A DNA stretch of 33,542 nt from contig JAEWQX010000133.1 of NCBI GenBank assembly GCA_023399035.1, forward strand, positions 1 to 33,542, read 5' to 3'. Numbering within the stretch: the first letter of the stretch is position 1; each line of letters begins with the position of its first letter. The notes under the pieces were generated by a model. The model did not search any database. It was not told the DNA's origin and saw nothing but the letters and a program-made list of their open reading frames with translations. The translations under genes were made by a program, and so were the position numbers. The DNA is from Bacillota bacterium. GTDB taxonomy: Bacteria > Bacillota > Clostridia > Clostridiales > Clostridiaceae. Positions 1 to 8,427 of the stretch are shown here, one piece after another.

Positions 1-441
1 CTTAATTTCTTCTAAGTCCATTGTAGGTTCTTTTGAACCAAACATTTCAATACCACATTGGTGAAACTGTCTAAGTCTTCCCTTTTGAACATTTTCATAT
101 CTAAAAGTTGGCGATATATAGTATAGTTTTGTAGGCTGTGCCTCATTAAATAATCTGTTTTCAATAAAAGCTCTAACTGCTGGCGCAGTTCCTTCTGGTT
201 TTAAAGTGATGCTTCTGTTACCTTTATCATTAAAAGTATACATTTCCTTTTGAACTATGTCTGTTGTATCACCAACGCTTCTTTGAAATAATTCTGTGTG
301 TTCAAAAATAGGAGTTCTTATTTCTCTTATTCCATAAGTTTTAGTTACATTTCTAAATACGCTTTCAACGTAATGCCACTTGTAAGCATCCTGTGGAAGC
401 ATATCCTTGGTACCTTTTGGTGCTTGAATTTCATTTGCCAT
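1..441 (-). CDS. hisS: Histidyl-tRNA synthetase, N-terminal part (runs off window)
   Basis: Class II aminoacyl-tRNA synthetase that charges tRNA-His in the cytosol. Reading 441 down to 1 gives 147 uninterrupted codons starting MANEIQAPKGTKDMLP, the usual HisRS N-terminus. It continues through a motif 1-like stretch (REIRTPIFEHTELFQRSVG), then TLKPEGTAPAVRA and YISPTFRYENVQKGRLRQF of motif 2, with the conserved arginines that bind ATP and the acceptor end. The start is ATG at 441, preceded by GGAGGGATATAAC. The C-terminal two thirds, including the HisA motifs and the anticodon-binding domain, lie outside the window. It is downstream of hemZ across a 107-bp gap filled with heptamer repeats. I see no T-box leader in that gap. 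Confidence 0.95.
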   Translation of the reverse strand, partial: MANEIQAPKGTKDMLPQDAYKWHYVESVFRNVTKTYGIREIRTPIFEHTELFQRSVGDTTDIVQKEMYTFNDKGNRSITLKPEGTAPAVRAFIENRLFNEAQPTKLYYISPTFRYENVQKGRLRQFHQCGIEMFGSKEPTMDLEEIK

Positions 442-461
442 GTTATATCCCTCCATGTTTT

Positions 462-554
462 AGTTAAGAGTTAATAAGTAAGAAGTAAAAGTTAAACAAC
501 CTCATTAAATGTTCAGTCCTTCATCTATTACCTCTTAGCTTTTAGTTCTTAGCT
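462..554. repeat. Inverted pair of degenerate 7-bp tandem arrays
   Basis: The hisS-hemZ gap holds two arrays of exactly five 7-mers. At 462-496, plus strand, the units are AGTTAAG, AGTTAAT, AAGTAAG, AAGTAAA and AGTTAAA. At 520-554, read on the minus strand, they are AGCTAAG, AACTAAA, AGCTAAG, AGGTAAT and AGATGAA. The arms face each other and could fold into an imperfect hairpin. The right array includes the stop codon of hemZ (549-551). The same 7-mer family recurs near 2.0, 3.4, 5.8, 13.6, 14.8 and 15.7 kb. Confidence 0.75.
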
Positions 555-1976
555 ATATAAAGTATTTAGTAATTCTTTTTTTCTTTCAATCATTTCATCA
601 ATTCTAGTTATATATTCATGAAGATCCTTTAAATTAGGAAATCTTTCAAGTCTATCTTCCTCTAGAAATACGACTTTGCTTACTGCCGCCGCTCCTAATG
701 CTATGATTGTTTGTCTTTCTTCAATCATTTGAATGTTATAAATACATTCCTTACCTTCTTTAGCATACCCCAAATTCTCCATATTTCCAACCATATTTTT
801 TTGTCTATACATATAATATGGAGAAAGTCCTAATTCCTCTGCTAAATTTTTACTTTCCTCGTACATCTTGACTATTTCTTCATGAGGGGTTACAGGTATT
901 CCTTTTTTAAGTACAAAATTCTCATACATTATTGAACCTCTCTTAAGAGCTAATCCATGTACTGTAATGCTGTCAGGCCTTAATTTTATAATTTCTTCCT
1001 TTGTCCTAAGAATTTCAGCATGGCCTTCACCCGGAAGCCCTATTATTATATCCATATTGATATCATCGAAGCCAAGCTCTCTGGCCATTTTAAATTTTTC
1101 CTTAATATCTTCGCTGGAATGAGTTCTTCCTATTAATTTTAGGGTCTTATCATTCATAGTCTGAGGATTTATGCTTATTCTTGATACATTACAGTCCTTC
1201 ATTATCTGAAGTTTTGTTTTATTTAAAGTATCTGGTCTTCCGCATTCCACAGTAAATTCTTTTACACTTCCTTCTTTTATGAAACCATTATATATTTCAT
1301 CCATGACCATCATAAATTCACCATCACTTACTGATGTAGGAGTACCGCCTCCAAAATAGACTGTTTCAACATTAAGGTCTTTTTCTTTTACATACCTGCT
1401 TATTTCCCTTATCTCCTTCATAAGGCTTTCAACATAAGGCATAACCATCTTTTTATGTGCTCCAATTGGATTAGATGTAAATGAACAGTACATACATTTT
1501 GTAGGACAAAATGCCATTCCAATATATATAGAAATTGTTTTACTGTCTCTATTTACTATTCTCTCTTCTGCTTTTGCTACATCTATGCATAATTTTGCCT
1601 TATCTGCATGCGCTATATACTTATCCTTGAAGATCTCTATGATTTCGTCTTCTGTTTTACCTTCCTTAAGAAGCTTTAAAGCAATCTTTGAAGGTCTTAT
1701 TCCAATTAATATTCCCCATGGATATATATCATTTGTCAAATCTCTTAAACATAGAAAAAGGAATCTCCTTAGAGAATTCTTAATATCTTCTCCTAAAGAT
1801 TCTTCTTTAAAATATTCTTTATGATGAAAACTCATTTTCTTGTCATCAATATAAAAAATATAATCTGCTTCATTCTTCTCCAAAAATTGTATATCATTCA
1901 TTGGGAAATAAACATTAAATAACTGATATACTTCATATCTATACTTTAAGTCATTTAAATTAACCTTTATTTCCAT
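549..1976 (-). CDS. hemZ: Coproporphyrinogen III dehydrogenase-like radical SAM protein HemZ
   Basis: HemZ-type member of the oxygen-independent coproporphyrinogen oxidase family, a radical SAM enzyme linked to decarboxylation of coproporphyrinogen III propionates in haem synthesis. At 475 residues it has the usual HemZ length, with an N-terminal extension of about 145 residues before the radical SAM core. The [4Fe-4S] ligands are C157, C161 and C164 in CPTKCMYC. The GGGTP SAM-binding motif follows in VYFGGGTPTS, and later IIIGLPGE closes the barrel. The start is ATG at 1976 behind AAAGGA. It lies between hisS and an MBL hydrolase on the minus strand. No other haem genes are in the window, so its true substrate in this organism is inferred from the family. 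Confidence 0.9.
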   Translation of the reverse strand: MEIKVNLNDLKYRYEVYQLFNVYFPMNDIQFLEKNEADYIFYIDDKKMSFHHKEYFKEESLGEDIKNSLRRFLFLCLRDLTNDIYPWGILIGIRPSKIALKLLKEGKTEDEIIEIFKDKYIAHADKAKLCIDVAKAEERIVNRDSKTISIYIGMAFCPTKCMYCSFTSNPIGAHKKMVMPYVESLMKEIREISRYVKEKDLNVETVYFGGGTPTSVSDGEFMMVMDEIYNGFIKEGSVKEFTVECGRPDTLNKTKLQIMKDCNVSRISINPQTMNDKTLKLIGRTHSSEDIKEKFKMARELGFDDINMDIIIGLPGEGHAEILRTKEEIIKLRPDSITVHGLALKRGSIMYENFVLKKGIPVTPHEEIVKMYEESKNLAEELGLSPYYMYRQKNMVGNMENLGYAKEGKECIYNIQMIEERQTIIALGAAAVSKVVFLEEDRLERFPNLKDLHEYITRIDEMIERKKELLNTLYS

Positions 1977-1994
1977 ATCATTTTTCCTTTCTTA

Positions 1995-2129
1995 AGCTGA
2001 AATTATGAAATTGATAGGTGGCAATTTACTTGAACATATTTCAATTGAAAATCATAAAAATATAATTATCAGAAATGCCATAAGGGATTTCATCATTAAC
2101 TCTCAGCTTTCAACTATCAATTATCAACT
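1995..2129. repeat. Inverted 7-bp repeat arrays between MBL gene and hemZ
   Basis: At 2095-2129 there are exactly five 7-mers (minus-strand reading AGTTGAT, AATTGAT, AGTTGAA, AGCTGAG, AGTTAAT), ending one base before the stop codon of the MBL gene. At 1995-2015 three plus-strand units (AGCTGAA, ATTATGA, AATTGAT) form the opposing arm. The middle of the gap shows nothing else recognisable. Confidence 0.6.
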
Positions 2130-2130
2130 A

Positions 2131-2730
2131 TTATAAGTATGGATTTCTCATTTTTTCAAATCTTATAGAAGAAGATGGTCCATGACCTGGATAAACTTCT
2201 ACATCATCACCAAGTGGGAGAAGCTTATTTTTAATACTGCTTATTATTTCGTTCATATCTCCACCTGGAAAATCAGTTCTCCCAACAGATCCTTGGAATA
2301 AAGTATCTCCTGTAAATACCTTATTGTCCACAAAGAAGCATAATCCTCCTTTAGTATGACCTGGAGTTTCTATTACTTTTATTTCATACGAACCTAACTT
2401 AATAGTATCTCCTTCTTTTATATATACTGAAGCTTTAGGAAGGGTTCCAAAAACAGAACTATCCTTTTCCATATATTCCTCATCTGCTCTGCTTATATAA
2501 AAAGGAATATTATATTTGCTGCATATTTCTTCAACTCCGCCAACATGATCAAAATGACCATGAGTTAAAATCACATATTTAGGCTTTCCACTCATACTTT
2601 CAACAGCAGTTTCTATTTTATCTGCATCTCCGCCTGCATCTATTATCACACAATCTTTTGTATCTTCATCAACCAAAATATAGCAGTTTGCTTCATATAT
2701 TCCTGCAGGAACTGTTTTGATATTTAACAT
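2131..2730 (-). CDS. MBL-fold metallo-hydrolase (glyoxalase II-like, YqgX type)
   Basis: Cytosolic metallo-beta-lactamase-fold hydrolase. The metal site is clear: H57, H59, D61 and H62 in THGHFDHVGG, a third-strand histidine in ETPGHTKGG, the bridging aspartate in FTGDTLF, and the final histidine in YPGHGP. At 199 residues it matches the short single-domain group related to glyoxalase II but lacking that enzyme's C-terminal substrate-binding domain, so the substrate is unknown. ATG at 2730 is chosen because GAAAGGTG lies at the right distance; an in-frame TTG at 2754 lies upstream of that site and is unlikely. It sits between dtd and hemZ, a conserved clostridial arrangement that does not by itself reveal a function. 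Confidence 0.85.
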   Translation of the reverse strand: MLNIKTVPAGIYEANCYILVDEDTKDCVIIDAGGDADKIETAVESMSGKPKYVILTHGHFDHVGGVEEICSKYNIPFYISRADEEYMEKDSSVFGTLPKASVYIKEGDTIKLGSYEIKVIETPGHTKGGLCFFVDNKVFTGDTLFQGSVGRTDFPGGDMNEIISSIKNKLLPLGDDVEVYPGHGPSSSIRFEKMRNPYL

Positions 2731-2834
2731 ATAAACACACCTTTCTAAAGTCAAGTAATAAATATTGTAAAACTGCAGAATAATTAAACATCAAACTGCA
2801 TTTTTCAACATTAAGTATATCTATAGTCCTGAAG

Positions 2835-3284
2835 TTAAAAATTTCTCTTACTATCTAGCAAGATTGTTACAGGGCCATCATTATTTATTTCTACCTTCAT
2901 ATCTGCACCAAACTCTCCAGTTTCAATTTTCAGTTCAGATTCTTTAAGCATTTCTATAAACTTATTATATAACTCTTTTGCTTCATCTCCACCCATGGCT
3001 TCCATAAAATTAGGTCGTCTTCCTTTTCTACAGTCTCCATACAATGTAAACTGAGATATTGCAAGAATTTCGCCTTTCACATCTAAAATTGATAAATTCA
3101 TCTTATCATTTTCATCTTGAAAGACTCTTAGATTTATTATTTTATCTTTTATATATTTCAAATCTTCAACTGTGTCATCTTTGCATATTCCTAATAACAC
3201 ATTGAATCCTTTGTTTATATTTCCTATAACTTTTCCATCAACTACTACAGATGATGATGTTACTCTTTGAATTACTGCTCTCAT
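2835..3284 (-). CDS. dtd: D-aminoacyl-tRNA deacylase
   Basis: Homodimeric proofreading enzyme that hydrolyses D-aminoacyl-tRNA and glycyl-tRNA-Ala, keeping D-amino acids out of proteins. Both family signatures are present: SQFTLYGD near residue 78 and the C-terminal NNDGPVTILLDS carrying the cis Gly-Pro that excludes L-amino acids. GRRPNF lies between them. At 149 residues it is full length. ATG at 3284 follows a GGGGGG ribosome binding site; the in-frame start 12 bases upstream is less well placed. It is immediately downstream of rel, as in many Firmicutes, across a gap occupied by inverted heptamer repeats. Confidence 0.95.
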   Translation of the reverse strand: MRAVIQRVTSSSVVVDGKVIGNINKGFNVLLGICKDDTVEDLKYIKDKIINLRVFQDENDKMNLSILDVKGEILAISQFTLYGDCRKGRRPNFMEAMGGDEAKELYNKFIEMLKESELKIETGEFGADMKVEINNDGPVTILLDSKRNF

Positions 3285-3303
3285 CTTACCCCCCAATTTA
3301 TTT

Positions 3304-3447
3304 AGTTAGGAGTTAACAGTTAACAAGTAACAGTTTTAAAGAATTAGCACTTAACAGGTAACAGTCTTATTTTTTAAATCACTTTGTGATTTATTCAGTA
3401 ATTGTTACCTGACAATTGTTAACTCATAACTATCTAAATGCTAACTA
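3304..3447. repeat. Nested palindrome built on 7-bp repeats, overlapping the end of rel
   Basis: The plus-strand array begins at 3304 with AGTTAGG, AGTTAAC, AGTTAAC, AAGTAAC. The opposing minus-strand array ends inside rel with AGTTAAT, AGTTAGC, so the last rel codons and its TAG stop are made of repeat units. Matched arms include 3310-3321 with 3414-3425 (11 of 12 bases) and 3355-3363 with 3403-3411 (perfect, CAGGTAACA). At the centre is a perfect 7-bp hairpin at 3376-3392 (AAATCAC, loop TTT, GTGATTT). Confidence 0.75.
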
Positions 3448-5651
3448 TTAACTCTATAAACATCAATTACGCCTTTAAGTCTCTTGATTTTCTTCATTAA
3501 TTCATTTAAATTATCTACAGATGTTATTTTAACTTTAATATTTATAAACGCATAACCGTCCTTAGCCAGATTGGCATTAACAGCACTCAACTGAAGTTTT
3601 AAGTCCGAAATAACACTCATTGTATCTGCAAGAAGATTTTCTCTATTATCTGCTTTAACCTGAATTTCTGCAAAATATGCAGCATTTTGAGATTTACCCC
3701 AGTTTACTTCTACAACTTTTTCACCGTCAGTTTCTATTAACGTTTTTAGGTTTGGGCAGTCTTTTCTATGTACAGATACACCCCTGCCTTTAGTTATATA
3801 TCCTAAAATCTCATCACCTGGTACTGGCGAACAGCATTTTGCAAATCTCACCATAAGATTACTTTCACCTTTGACTGTAATTCCATAACTATTAGGCTCA
3901 GCCTGTCTAGCTGTTTTTGCAATCTGCTCCTCTATTGATTTGCTTAAGATTTCTCTATTTTCCTTTTCCTTTGCTGCTTTATCTATTCCATTATCTTCTT
4001 TTAATCTTGAAATATAAGAAGATGCAGATAAACTTCCTATTCCTATAAGAGCATATAAATCATCCATTGTATGAATATTATATCTCTTTGCAAGTCTATC
4101 ATAGACGTCACCTTTTGCTATATCTGCATAATTAACGCCTTGTTTCTTTAATTCCTTCTCAAAAAGTTCCTTACCTTTTACAATATTTTCTTCTTTTTTT
4201 GCTTTTTTAAACCAAAGTTTAATCTTGCTCTTGGATTGATTGCTTTTAGCTATATTCAGCCAATCCATATTAGGTCCCTTTGCATTAGGAGATGTAAGTA
4301 TTTCTACTATTTCTCCTGTCTTTAAAGTATAGTCAAGCGGTACTATCTTACCATTAACCTTTGCTCCTACACACTTATTTCCAACATCAGTATGTATTCT
4401 ATAAGCAAAGTCAATTGGTGTAGCTTTACTGCATAGGTTGATTACAACACCCTTTGGAGTAAACACGAAAACTTCATCAGAAAATAAATCTATTTTGAAT
4501 CCTTCCATAAATTCTTCTGCATCTGATGTTTCCTTCTGCCATTCAAGCATATCTCTAAGCCATGCAAGCTTCTTTTCAAAATCCTTCTGCTTATCGGCTT
4601 CTGTTCCGCTAGTGTCACCTTCTTTATATTTCCAATGAGCCGCTATACCATATTCTGCTGTCTTATGCATTTCAAATGTTCTTATTTGAATTTCAAAAGT
4701 TTTACCTTGTGGCCCTATTACAGTCGTATGAAGTGACTGATACATATTAGGCTTAGGCATTGCTATGTAATCTTTAAATCTTCCTGGAATAGGCCTATAG
4801 ATAGTGTGTACAATTCCAAGAACTCCATAACAGTCCTTTACAGAATTGACTAGGACTCTTATAGCTGTAAGATCAAATATTTCTTCAATGGTTTTATTTT
4901 TATTTACCATCTTTTTATATATGCTATAGAAATGCTTAGGTCTTCCATCTATATCAGAATCAATTCCTGCTGCTTCAAGCTTTTTATATAAATCACTTAC
5001 TATATCCTGTATGTAGTTTTCTCTTTCAACTCTCTTTTCAGCTATATCTTTTACTAATTCATAGTATTCTTTTTCATGAAGATATCTGAAACAAAGGTCT
5101 TCAAGCTCCCATTTGATTTTAGACATACCAAGTCTATGAGCTAAAGGTGCATAAATATCAAGAGTTTCCTTTGCCTTATTTTTCTGCTTATTAGCAGGCA
5201 TAAACTTAAGTGTTCTCATATTATGAAGTCTATCAGCAAGCTTTATTATTATAACCCTTATGTCCTTAGCCATTGCAAGAAGCATTTTTCTTACATTGTC
5301 AGCTTGTTGTTCTTCCTTTGTCTTATATTCCATTTCTCCTAATTTAGTAAGCTTAGTTACACCATCCACTAAGTTTGCTATTTCAGGATTGAAAATTCTT
5401 GCTGCATCCTCGTATGAACAGTTCGTATCTTCTATTACATCATGAAGAAGTCCAGCAACTATAGTATTCGTATCCATACCAAGTTCTGCTAATATTTCAG
5501 CTACAGCTATAGGATGAATTATGTATGGCTCCCCTGATTCTCTTTTTTGGTCCTTATGTGCTTCCTTGGCGAAATTATATGCCTTTTTCACCATTTCTAT
5601 ATCAACATTATGGCAATTATTATTGATTTTTTCTAACAATTTATCAACCAT
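3441..5651 (-). CDS. rel: Bifunctional (p)ppGpp synthetase/hydrolase
   Basis: Long RSH protein controlling the stringent response by making and degrading (p)ppGpp. It is 736 residues with the full domain set. The HD hydrolase domain has H46, H70 and D71 (LLHDVIEDT) and RLHNMRTL. The synthetase domain has GRFKDYIAMPKPNMYQSLH and EIQIRT near residues 290-330. A TGS domain follows at about 395-450 (VFTPKGVVINL through the LKTGEIVEI stretch). The zinc-finger-like CC of RFAKCCSPVPGD and a C-terminal ACT domain complete it. Both catalytic sites look intact, so it is bifunctional. ATG at 5651 follows AGGAGAG. It is separated from apt upstream by a terminator hairpin. Its last codons lie in a heptamer repeat. 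Confidence 0.96.
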   Translation of the reverse strand: MVDKLLEKINNNCHNVDIEMVKKAYNFAKEAHKDQKRESGEPYIIHPIAVAEILAELGMDTNTIVAGLLHDVIEDTNCSYEDAARIFNPEIANLVDGVTKLTKLGEMEYKTKEEQQADNVRKMLLAMAKDIRVIIIKLADRLHNMRTLKFMPANKQKNKAKETLDIYAPLAHRLGMSKIKWELEDLCFRYLHEKEYYELVKDIAEKRVERENYIQDIVSDLYKKLEAAGIDSDIDGRPKHFYSIYKKMVNKNKTIEEIFDLTAIRVLVNSVKDCYGVLGIVHTIYRPIPGRFKDYIAMPKPNMYQSLHTTVIGPQGKTFEIQIRTFEMHKTAEYGIAAHWKYKEGDTSGTEADKQKDFEKKLAWLRDMLEWQKETSDAEEFMEGFKIDLFSDEVFVFTPKGVVINLCSKATPIDFAYRIHTDVGNKCVGAKVNGKIVPLDYTLKTGEIVEILTSPNAKGPNMDWLNIAKSNQSKSKIKLWFKKAKKEENIVKGKELFEKELKKQGVNYADIAKGDVYDRLAKRYNIHTMDDLYALIGIGSLSASSYISRLKEDNGIDKAAKEKENREILSKSIEEQIAKTARQAEPNSYGITVKGESNLMVRFAKCCSPVPGDEILGYITKGRGVSVHRKDCPNLKTLIETDGEKVVEVNWGKSQNAAYFAEIQVKADNRENLLADTMSVISDLKLQLSAVNANLAKDGYAFINIKVKITSVDNLNELMKKIKRLKGVIDVYRVNS

Positions 5652-5698
5652 AAGGAATACTCTCCTTCTATATTAATAAAATTCAAAAGTAAATTCAA

Positions 5699-5720
5699 AG
5701 GCTGGTTTTATAACCAGCCT
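5699..5720 (-). terminator. Terminator downstream of apt
   Basis: Perfect 9-bp hairpin, AGGCTGGTT (5699-5707) and AACCAGCCT (5712-5720), with a TTAT loop. On the minus strand it is followed by a T-rich stretch (TTTGAATTTACTTTT). It lies between apt and rel. Confidence 0.7.
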
Positions 5721-5777
5721 CACTTTCTAATAATTATATATTATTTTACTTTTATTTTCAACATTTTATAACTTTAA

Positions 5778-5798
5778 AGTTAACAAGTAATAAGCAAG
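5778..5798. repeat. Three-unit 7-bp repeat array
   Basis: AGTTAAC, AAGTAAT and AAGCAAG in tandem in the apt-rel gap. It belongs to the same degenerate heptamer family as the arrays near 0.5, 2.1, 3.4 and 14.8 kb. Confidence 0.5.
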
Positions 5799-5894
5799 AA
5801 TATATCATTTATTTTTCTATTCTTTCATTACCTCTAATTAAAAATGACTGCACATAATCAAAAATCAGACTCTAATGAACATAAATTTTGATTT

Positions 5895-6413
5895 CTAGCA
5901 ATTGTATTCAACTAATGACATTACATCATAGCCTTCTAGCTTATCTCTTCCCTTTAAGTCTGTTAATTCTGTAACGAAATCGATAGAAGCAACAACACCA
6001 CCAGCTTGTTCTACTAACTTAGTAACTGCTTCGACTGTTCCTCCAGTTGCTAATAAGTCATCAACTATTGCAACTCTTTGACCTGGCTTTATAGCATCCT
6101 TATGAATTTGAATTTCATCGCTTCCGTATTCTAAATCATATGTTACTGAAATTGTTTCTGCTGGTAACTTACCTGGTTTTCTTACTGGAACAAATCCAAT
6201 TCCCATTGCATAAGCAACTGGAACACCAAAGATGAATCCTCTTGCTTCTGGCCCAACAATTACATCTATATTTTTATCTTTTAAGTAATCTACTATTGCA
6301 TCGATTGATGCCTTTAATCCTTCGCCATCTCCAATTAAAGTCGTGATGTCTTTGAAGCTTATTCCTTCCTTTGGGAAATTTTCAATTACTCTTATTTTTT
6401 CTTTTAAATCCAT
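5895..6413 (-). CDS. apt: Adenine phosphoribosyltransferase
   Basis: Purine salvage enzyme converting adenine and PRPP to AMP and pyrophosphate in the cytosol. The 172-residue length is standard. The PRPP-binding loop VAIVDDLLATGGT is intact, as is the GPEARGF motif near residue 57. The N-terminal FPKEGISFKDIT stretch is typical of bacterial APRT. ATG at 6413 follows GGAGGAATCAAA. The pairing with rel is conserved in Firmicutes. Here apt has a candidate promoter upstream and a terminator downstream, so it can be transcribed alone. Confidence 0.96.
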   Translation of the reverse strand: MDLKEKIRVIENFPKEGISFKDITTLIGDGEGLKASIDAIVDYLKDKNIDVIVGPEARGFIFGVPVAYAMGIGFVPVRKPGKLPAETISVTYDLEYGSDEIQIHKDAIKPGQRVAIVDDLLATGGTVEAVTKLVEQAGGVVASIDFVTELTDLKGRDKLEGYDVMSLVEYNC

Positions 6414-6473
6414 TTTGATTCCTCCACAGTACCTATTTTAATATAAAAAATAAATTTTTCGATTAAATAGCAC

Positions 6474-6502
6474 ATTATATATAAATAAAATGTATATTAA
6501 AA
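6474..6502 (-). promoter_or_regulatory. Candidate promoter for apt
   Basis: Minus-strand TTTTAA (6497-6502), 17 bases, TATAAT (6474-6479). The -10 box is perfect but the -35 is poor in an AT-rich background. It lies about 60 bases before the apt start. Confidence 0.4.
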
Positions 6503-6547
6503 TAATTAATAGTATTCATTTTATTTATTTTCAATTTAAAACATTAA

Positions 6548-7426
6548 TTATATGTGTTTAACTTGTTTCATTGGATGATTCCTCTTTAAACTATACAAAT
6601 ACTTCACAATCTGATCAGCTCTGTCTTTATCATTTGTAGTTAAAAGCTCTAATACTATCCTAGCATTATCAGTAATTCCGACAGCTCCTATAGGCGGAAT
6701 TAAAGACTCAATTATTTTGTTTATGCCACAATCGTCGAATTCCTTTATATCATTAAATTCTATTATTGACCTTAACCCATTATTATTAGTATTTACTAAA
6801 AACTTATTGCCTTCTTTAATTAATACTCCATTTTCCCCTTTAGCTGTTACTTTAGACCACTCTAATCCAATTAGTATAAGATCTAAATATTTGTTGATGC
6901 TCTTCATATTGTAATAAATTGCAATAGCCTGCATCAACTTAAATGTCATTCCACTTGTTGATAAATCTTTGTACCTATACTGACAACCCTTTTGATTTGG
7001 ATTTATGTAAATATAATCATTCACAGTGTCACTTATTTCATTTTCCAGAACAATTAAATCTATACCCAATTCCTTACATAAATTTACTTCTTCCTGTGAC
7101 TTTAATCCTACACCTAAAGTTATTAAAAGCTCAGCGCCCAAAAAATCAACATTATCTTTTATATCAATCGAATTTATTCTTGCATCATTTTCCTGTCTGT
7201 CATATATTAAATACTCTACATCAGCATTTAAATATCTAAGAACAAGGATTAGTGATGAAACAGCACAAATTCCGTCGACATTATATGTACCATAGACCAC
7301 AATTTTCTGTCTATTATTAACAGCTAAAGCTAATCTCTCTATTGCTTTGTTCATACCTTTAAGTATAAATGGGTTATATCCAGTAATATAATTTGGACAA
7401 TATATACTTTCCCAGAATTTACGCAT
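6548..7426 (-). CDS. Short RecJ-like DHH-family protein, predicted catalytically inactive
   Basis: It aligns by eye with the DHH domain of RecJ, the 5'-3' single-strand DNA exonuclease, and occupies the recJ position between secF and apt. The fold signature remains (VVYGTYNVDGIC, ELLITLGVGL, LGIDLIVLENEI, INPNQKGCQYRYKDLSTSG), but the metal ligands are mostly gone. Motif I, DYDxDG in active enzymes, is TYNVDG with T47 and N49. Motif III VDCG is LGVG. The DHH motif itself reads ENE. The 292-residue protein stops shortly after the helix that resembles NRERQ in RecJ, so the DHHA1 and OB domains are missing. The frame is intact. ATG at 7426 follows GGAGGAAG, and a good promoter lies just upstream. 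It is likely a retained pseudoenzyme; a decayed remnant is the alternative. Confidence 0.8.
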   Translation of the reverse strand: MRKFWESIYCPNYITGYNPFILKGMNKAIERLALAVNNRQKIVVYGTYNVDGICAVSSLILVLRYLNADVEYLIYDRQENDARINSIDIKDNVDFLGAELLITLGVGLKSQEEVNLCKELGIDLIVLENEISDTVNDYIYINPNQKGCQYRYKDLSTSGMTFKLMQAIAIYYNMKSINKYLDLILIGLEWSKVTAKGENGVLIKEGNKFLVNTNNNGLRSIIEFNDIKEFDDCGINKIIESLIPPIGAVGITDNARIVLELLTTNDKDRADQIVKYLYSLKRNHPMKQVKHI

Positions 7427-7460
7427 GGCTTCTTCCTCCATAAAATTAGAAAACACATAT

Positions 7461-7489
7461 ATTATAAATGATTGTCGACATTTTTACAA
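7461..7489 (-). promoter_or_regulatory. Sigma-A-type promoter for the RecJ-like gene
   Basis: Minus-strand TTGTAA (7484-7489), 17-base spacer, TATAAT (7461-7466). The predicted transcript starts near 7454. That supports the ATG at 7426 over an in-frame ATG at 7456, which would fall at or before the transcript start. Confidence 0.7.
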
Positions 7490-7506
7490 TTGTTTTATTA
7501 CGAAAT

Positions 7507-7536
7507 AAAAACCTCCATATTCTGCTGGAGGTTTTT
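7507..7536 (-). terminator. Terminator downstream of secF
   Basis: Perfect 11-bp hairpin, AAAAACCTCCA (7507-7517) and TGGAGGTTTTT (7526-7536), with an 8-base loop and A/T tails on both sides. It lies 21 bases after the secF stop and separates the sec operon from the RecJ-like gene. Confidence 0.85.
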
Positions 7537-7557
7537 ATATAAATCTAAGTCCAGTAA

Positions 7558-8427
7558 TTAAGCATTTTTAACTTTTTTCTTTCCTGCTTTTTCTTTTAAA
7601 AATACCCATACTGGAGATGCTATAAATATTGAAGAGTAAGCTCCGCATACAATTCCTACAATTAAAGGAATAGTGAATTCTCTAACTGATGGAACCAATA
7701 TATTTATAGCTATTATTGTCACTAATGTAGATAATGAAGTATTTATTGATCTTGTTAAAGTTTCGCTTATACTTGTGTTTGCAACTTCAACTGTATCTGC
7801 TCTTCTCATCTTCTTAGAATTTTCTCTGATTCTATCGAATATTACTATTGTATCATTCATTGAATAACCAACAACTGTAAGTATTGCTGCAATAAATGGT
7901 GTGTTTACCGGAATTCCAAATACAGCATAAACAGTTATAGTTATTAATACGTCATGAAGTGTTGCTATTAAGGCTGCGATACCAAACTTAAATTCAAATC
8001 TTATTGCAACATATATAAGCATTACTGCTGAAGCTGCAAGAATAGCTAATAGAGAATTTCTAGTAAGTTCTTTACCTATAGCTGCTCCAATTTCCTCTTG
8101 AGAAATTAAAGCTGTATCATCTAATGAATATTTATCTTTTAATTCAGTCATTATTGAAGATAATTTATCGCTGTCTAAATCAGTCGATTTTATTTCATAT
8201 TCATAAGTGTTTGAAATAGTCGTACTTGAATCTGGTGCATATTGTTTAACAATTGTATCCACATCATCTTTATTTATATCTTCATTTAACTGGATTGAAA
8301 CCTGGCTTCCGCCTTTAAAATCTATTCCAAAGTTTAATCCTTTGAAGCATGTAAATCCTAATCCAATTACTATGATTATTAAGGAAATTGAAATCCATAT
8401 CTTTGATTTTTCTATTATCTTAAGCAT
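7558..8427 (-). CDS. secF: Protein translocase subunit SecF
   Basis: Membrane subunit of SecDF, which uses the proton-motive force to pull secreted proteins out of the SecYEG channel. It is 289 residues with six predicted membrane segments. The first is at about 12-30, then comes a periplasmic-type P4 domain (starting FGIDFKGGSQVSIQL), then five segments from about residue 125. The conserved VGYSMNDTIVIFDRIREN motif near 190 is intact, as is LTRSINTSLSTL. ATG at 8427 follows AGGAGG and overlaps the end of secD by 8 bases, consistent with coupled translation. A strong terminator follows. Confidence 0.96.
   Translation of the reverse strand: MLKIIEKSKIWISISLIIIVIGLGFTCFKGLNFGIDFKGGSQVSIQLNEDINKDDVDTIVKQYAPDSSTTISNTYEYEIKSTDLDSDKLSSIMTELKDKYSLDDTALISQEEIGAAIGKELTRNSLLAILAASAVMLIYVAIRFEFKFGIAALIATLHDVLITITVYAVFGIPVNTPFIAAILTVVGYSMNDTIVIFDRIRENSKKMRRADTVEVANTSISETLTRSINTSLSTLVTIIAINILVPSVREFTIPLIVGIVCGAYSSIFIASPVWVFLKEKAGKKKVKNA

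Noticed and set aside
442..548. T-box leader upstream of hisS
   Set aside because: The gap is only 107 bases, filled with heptamer repeats, and lacks a T-box sequence or specifier stem.
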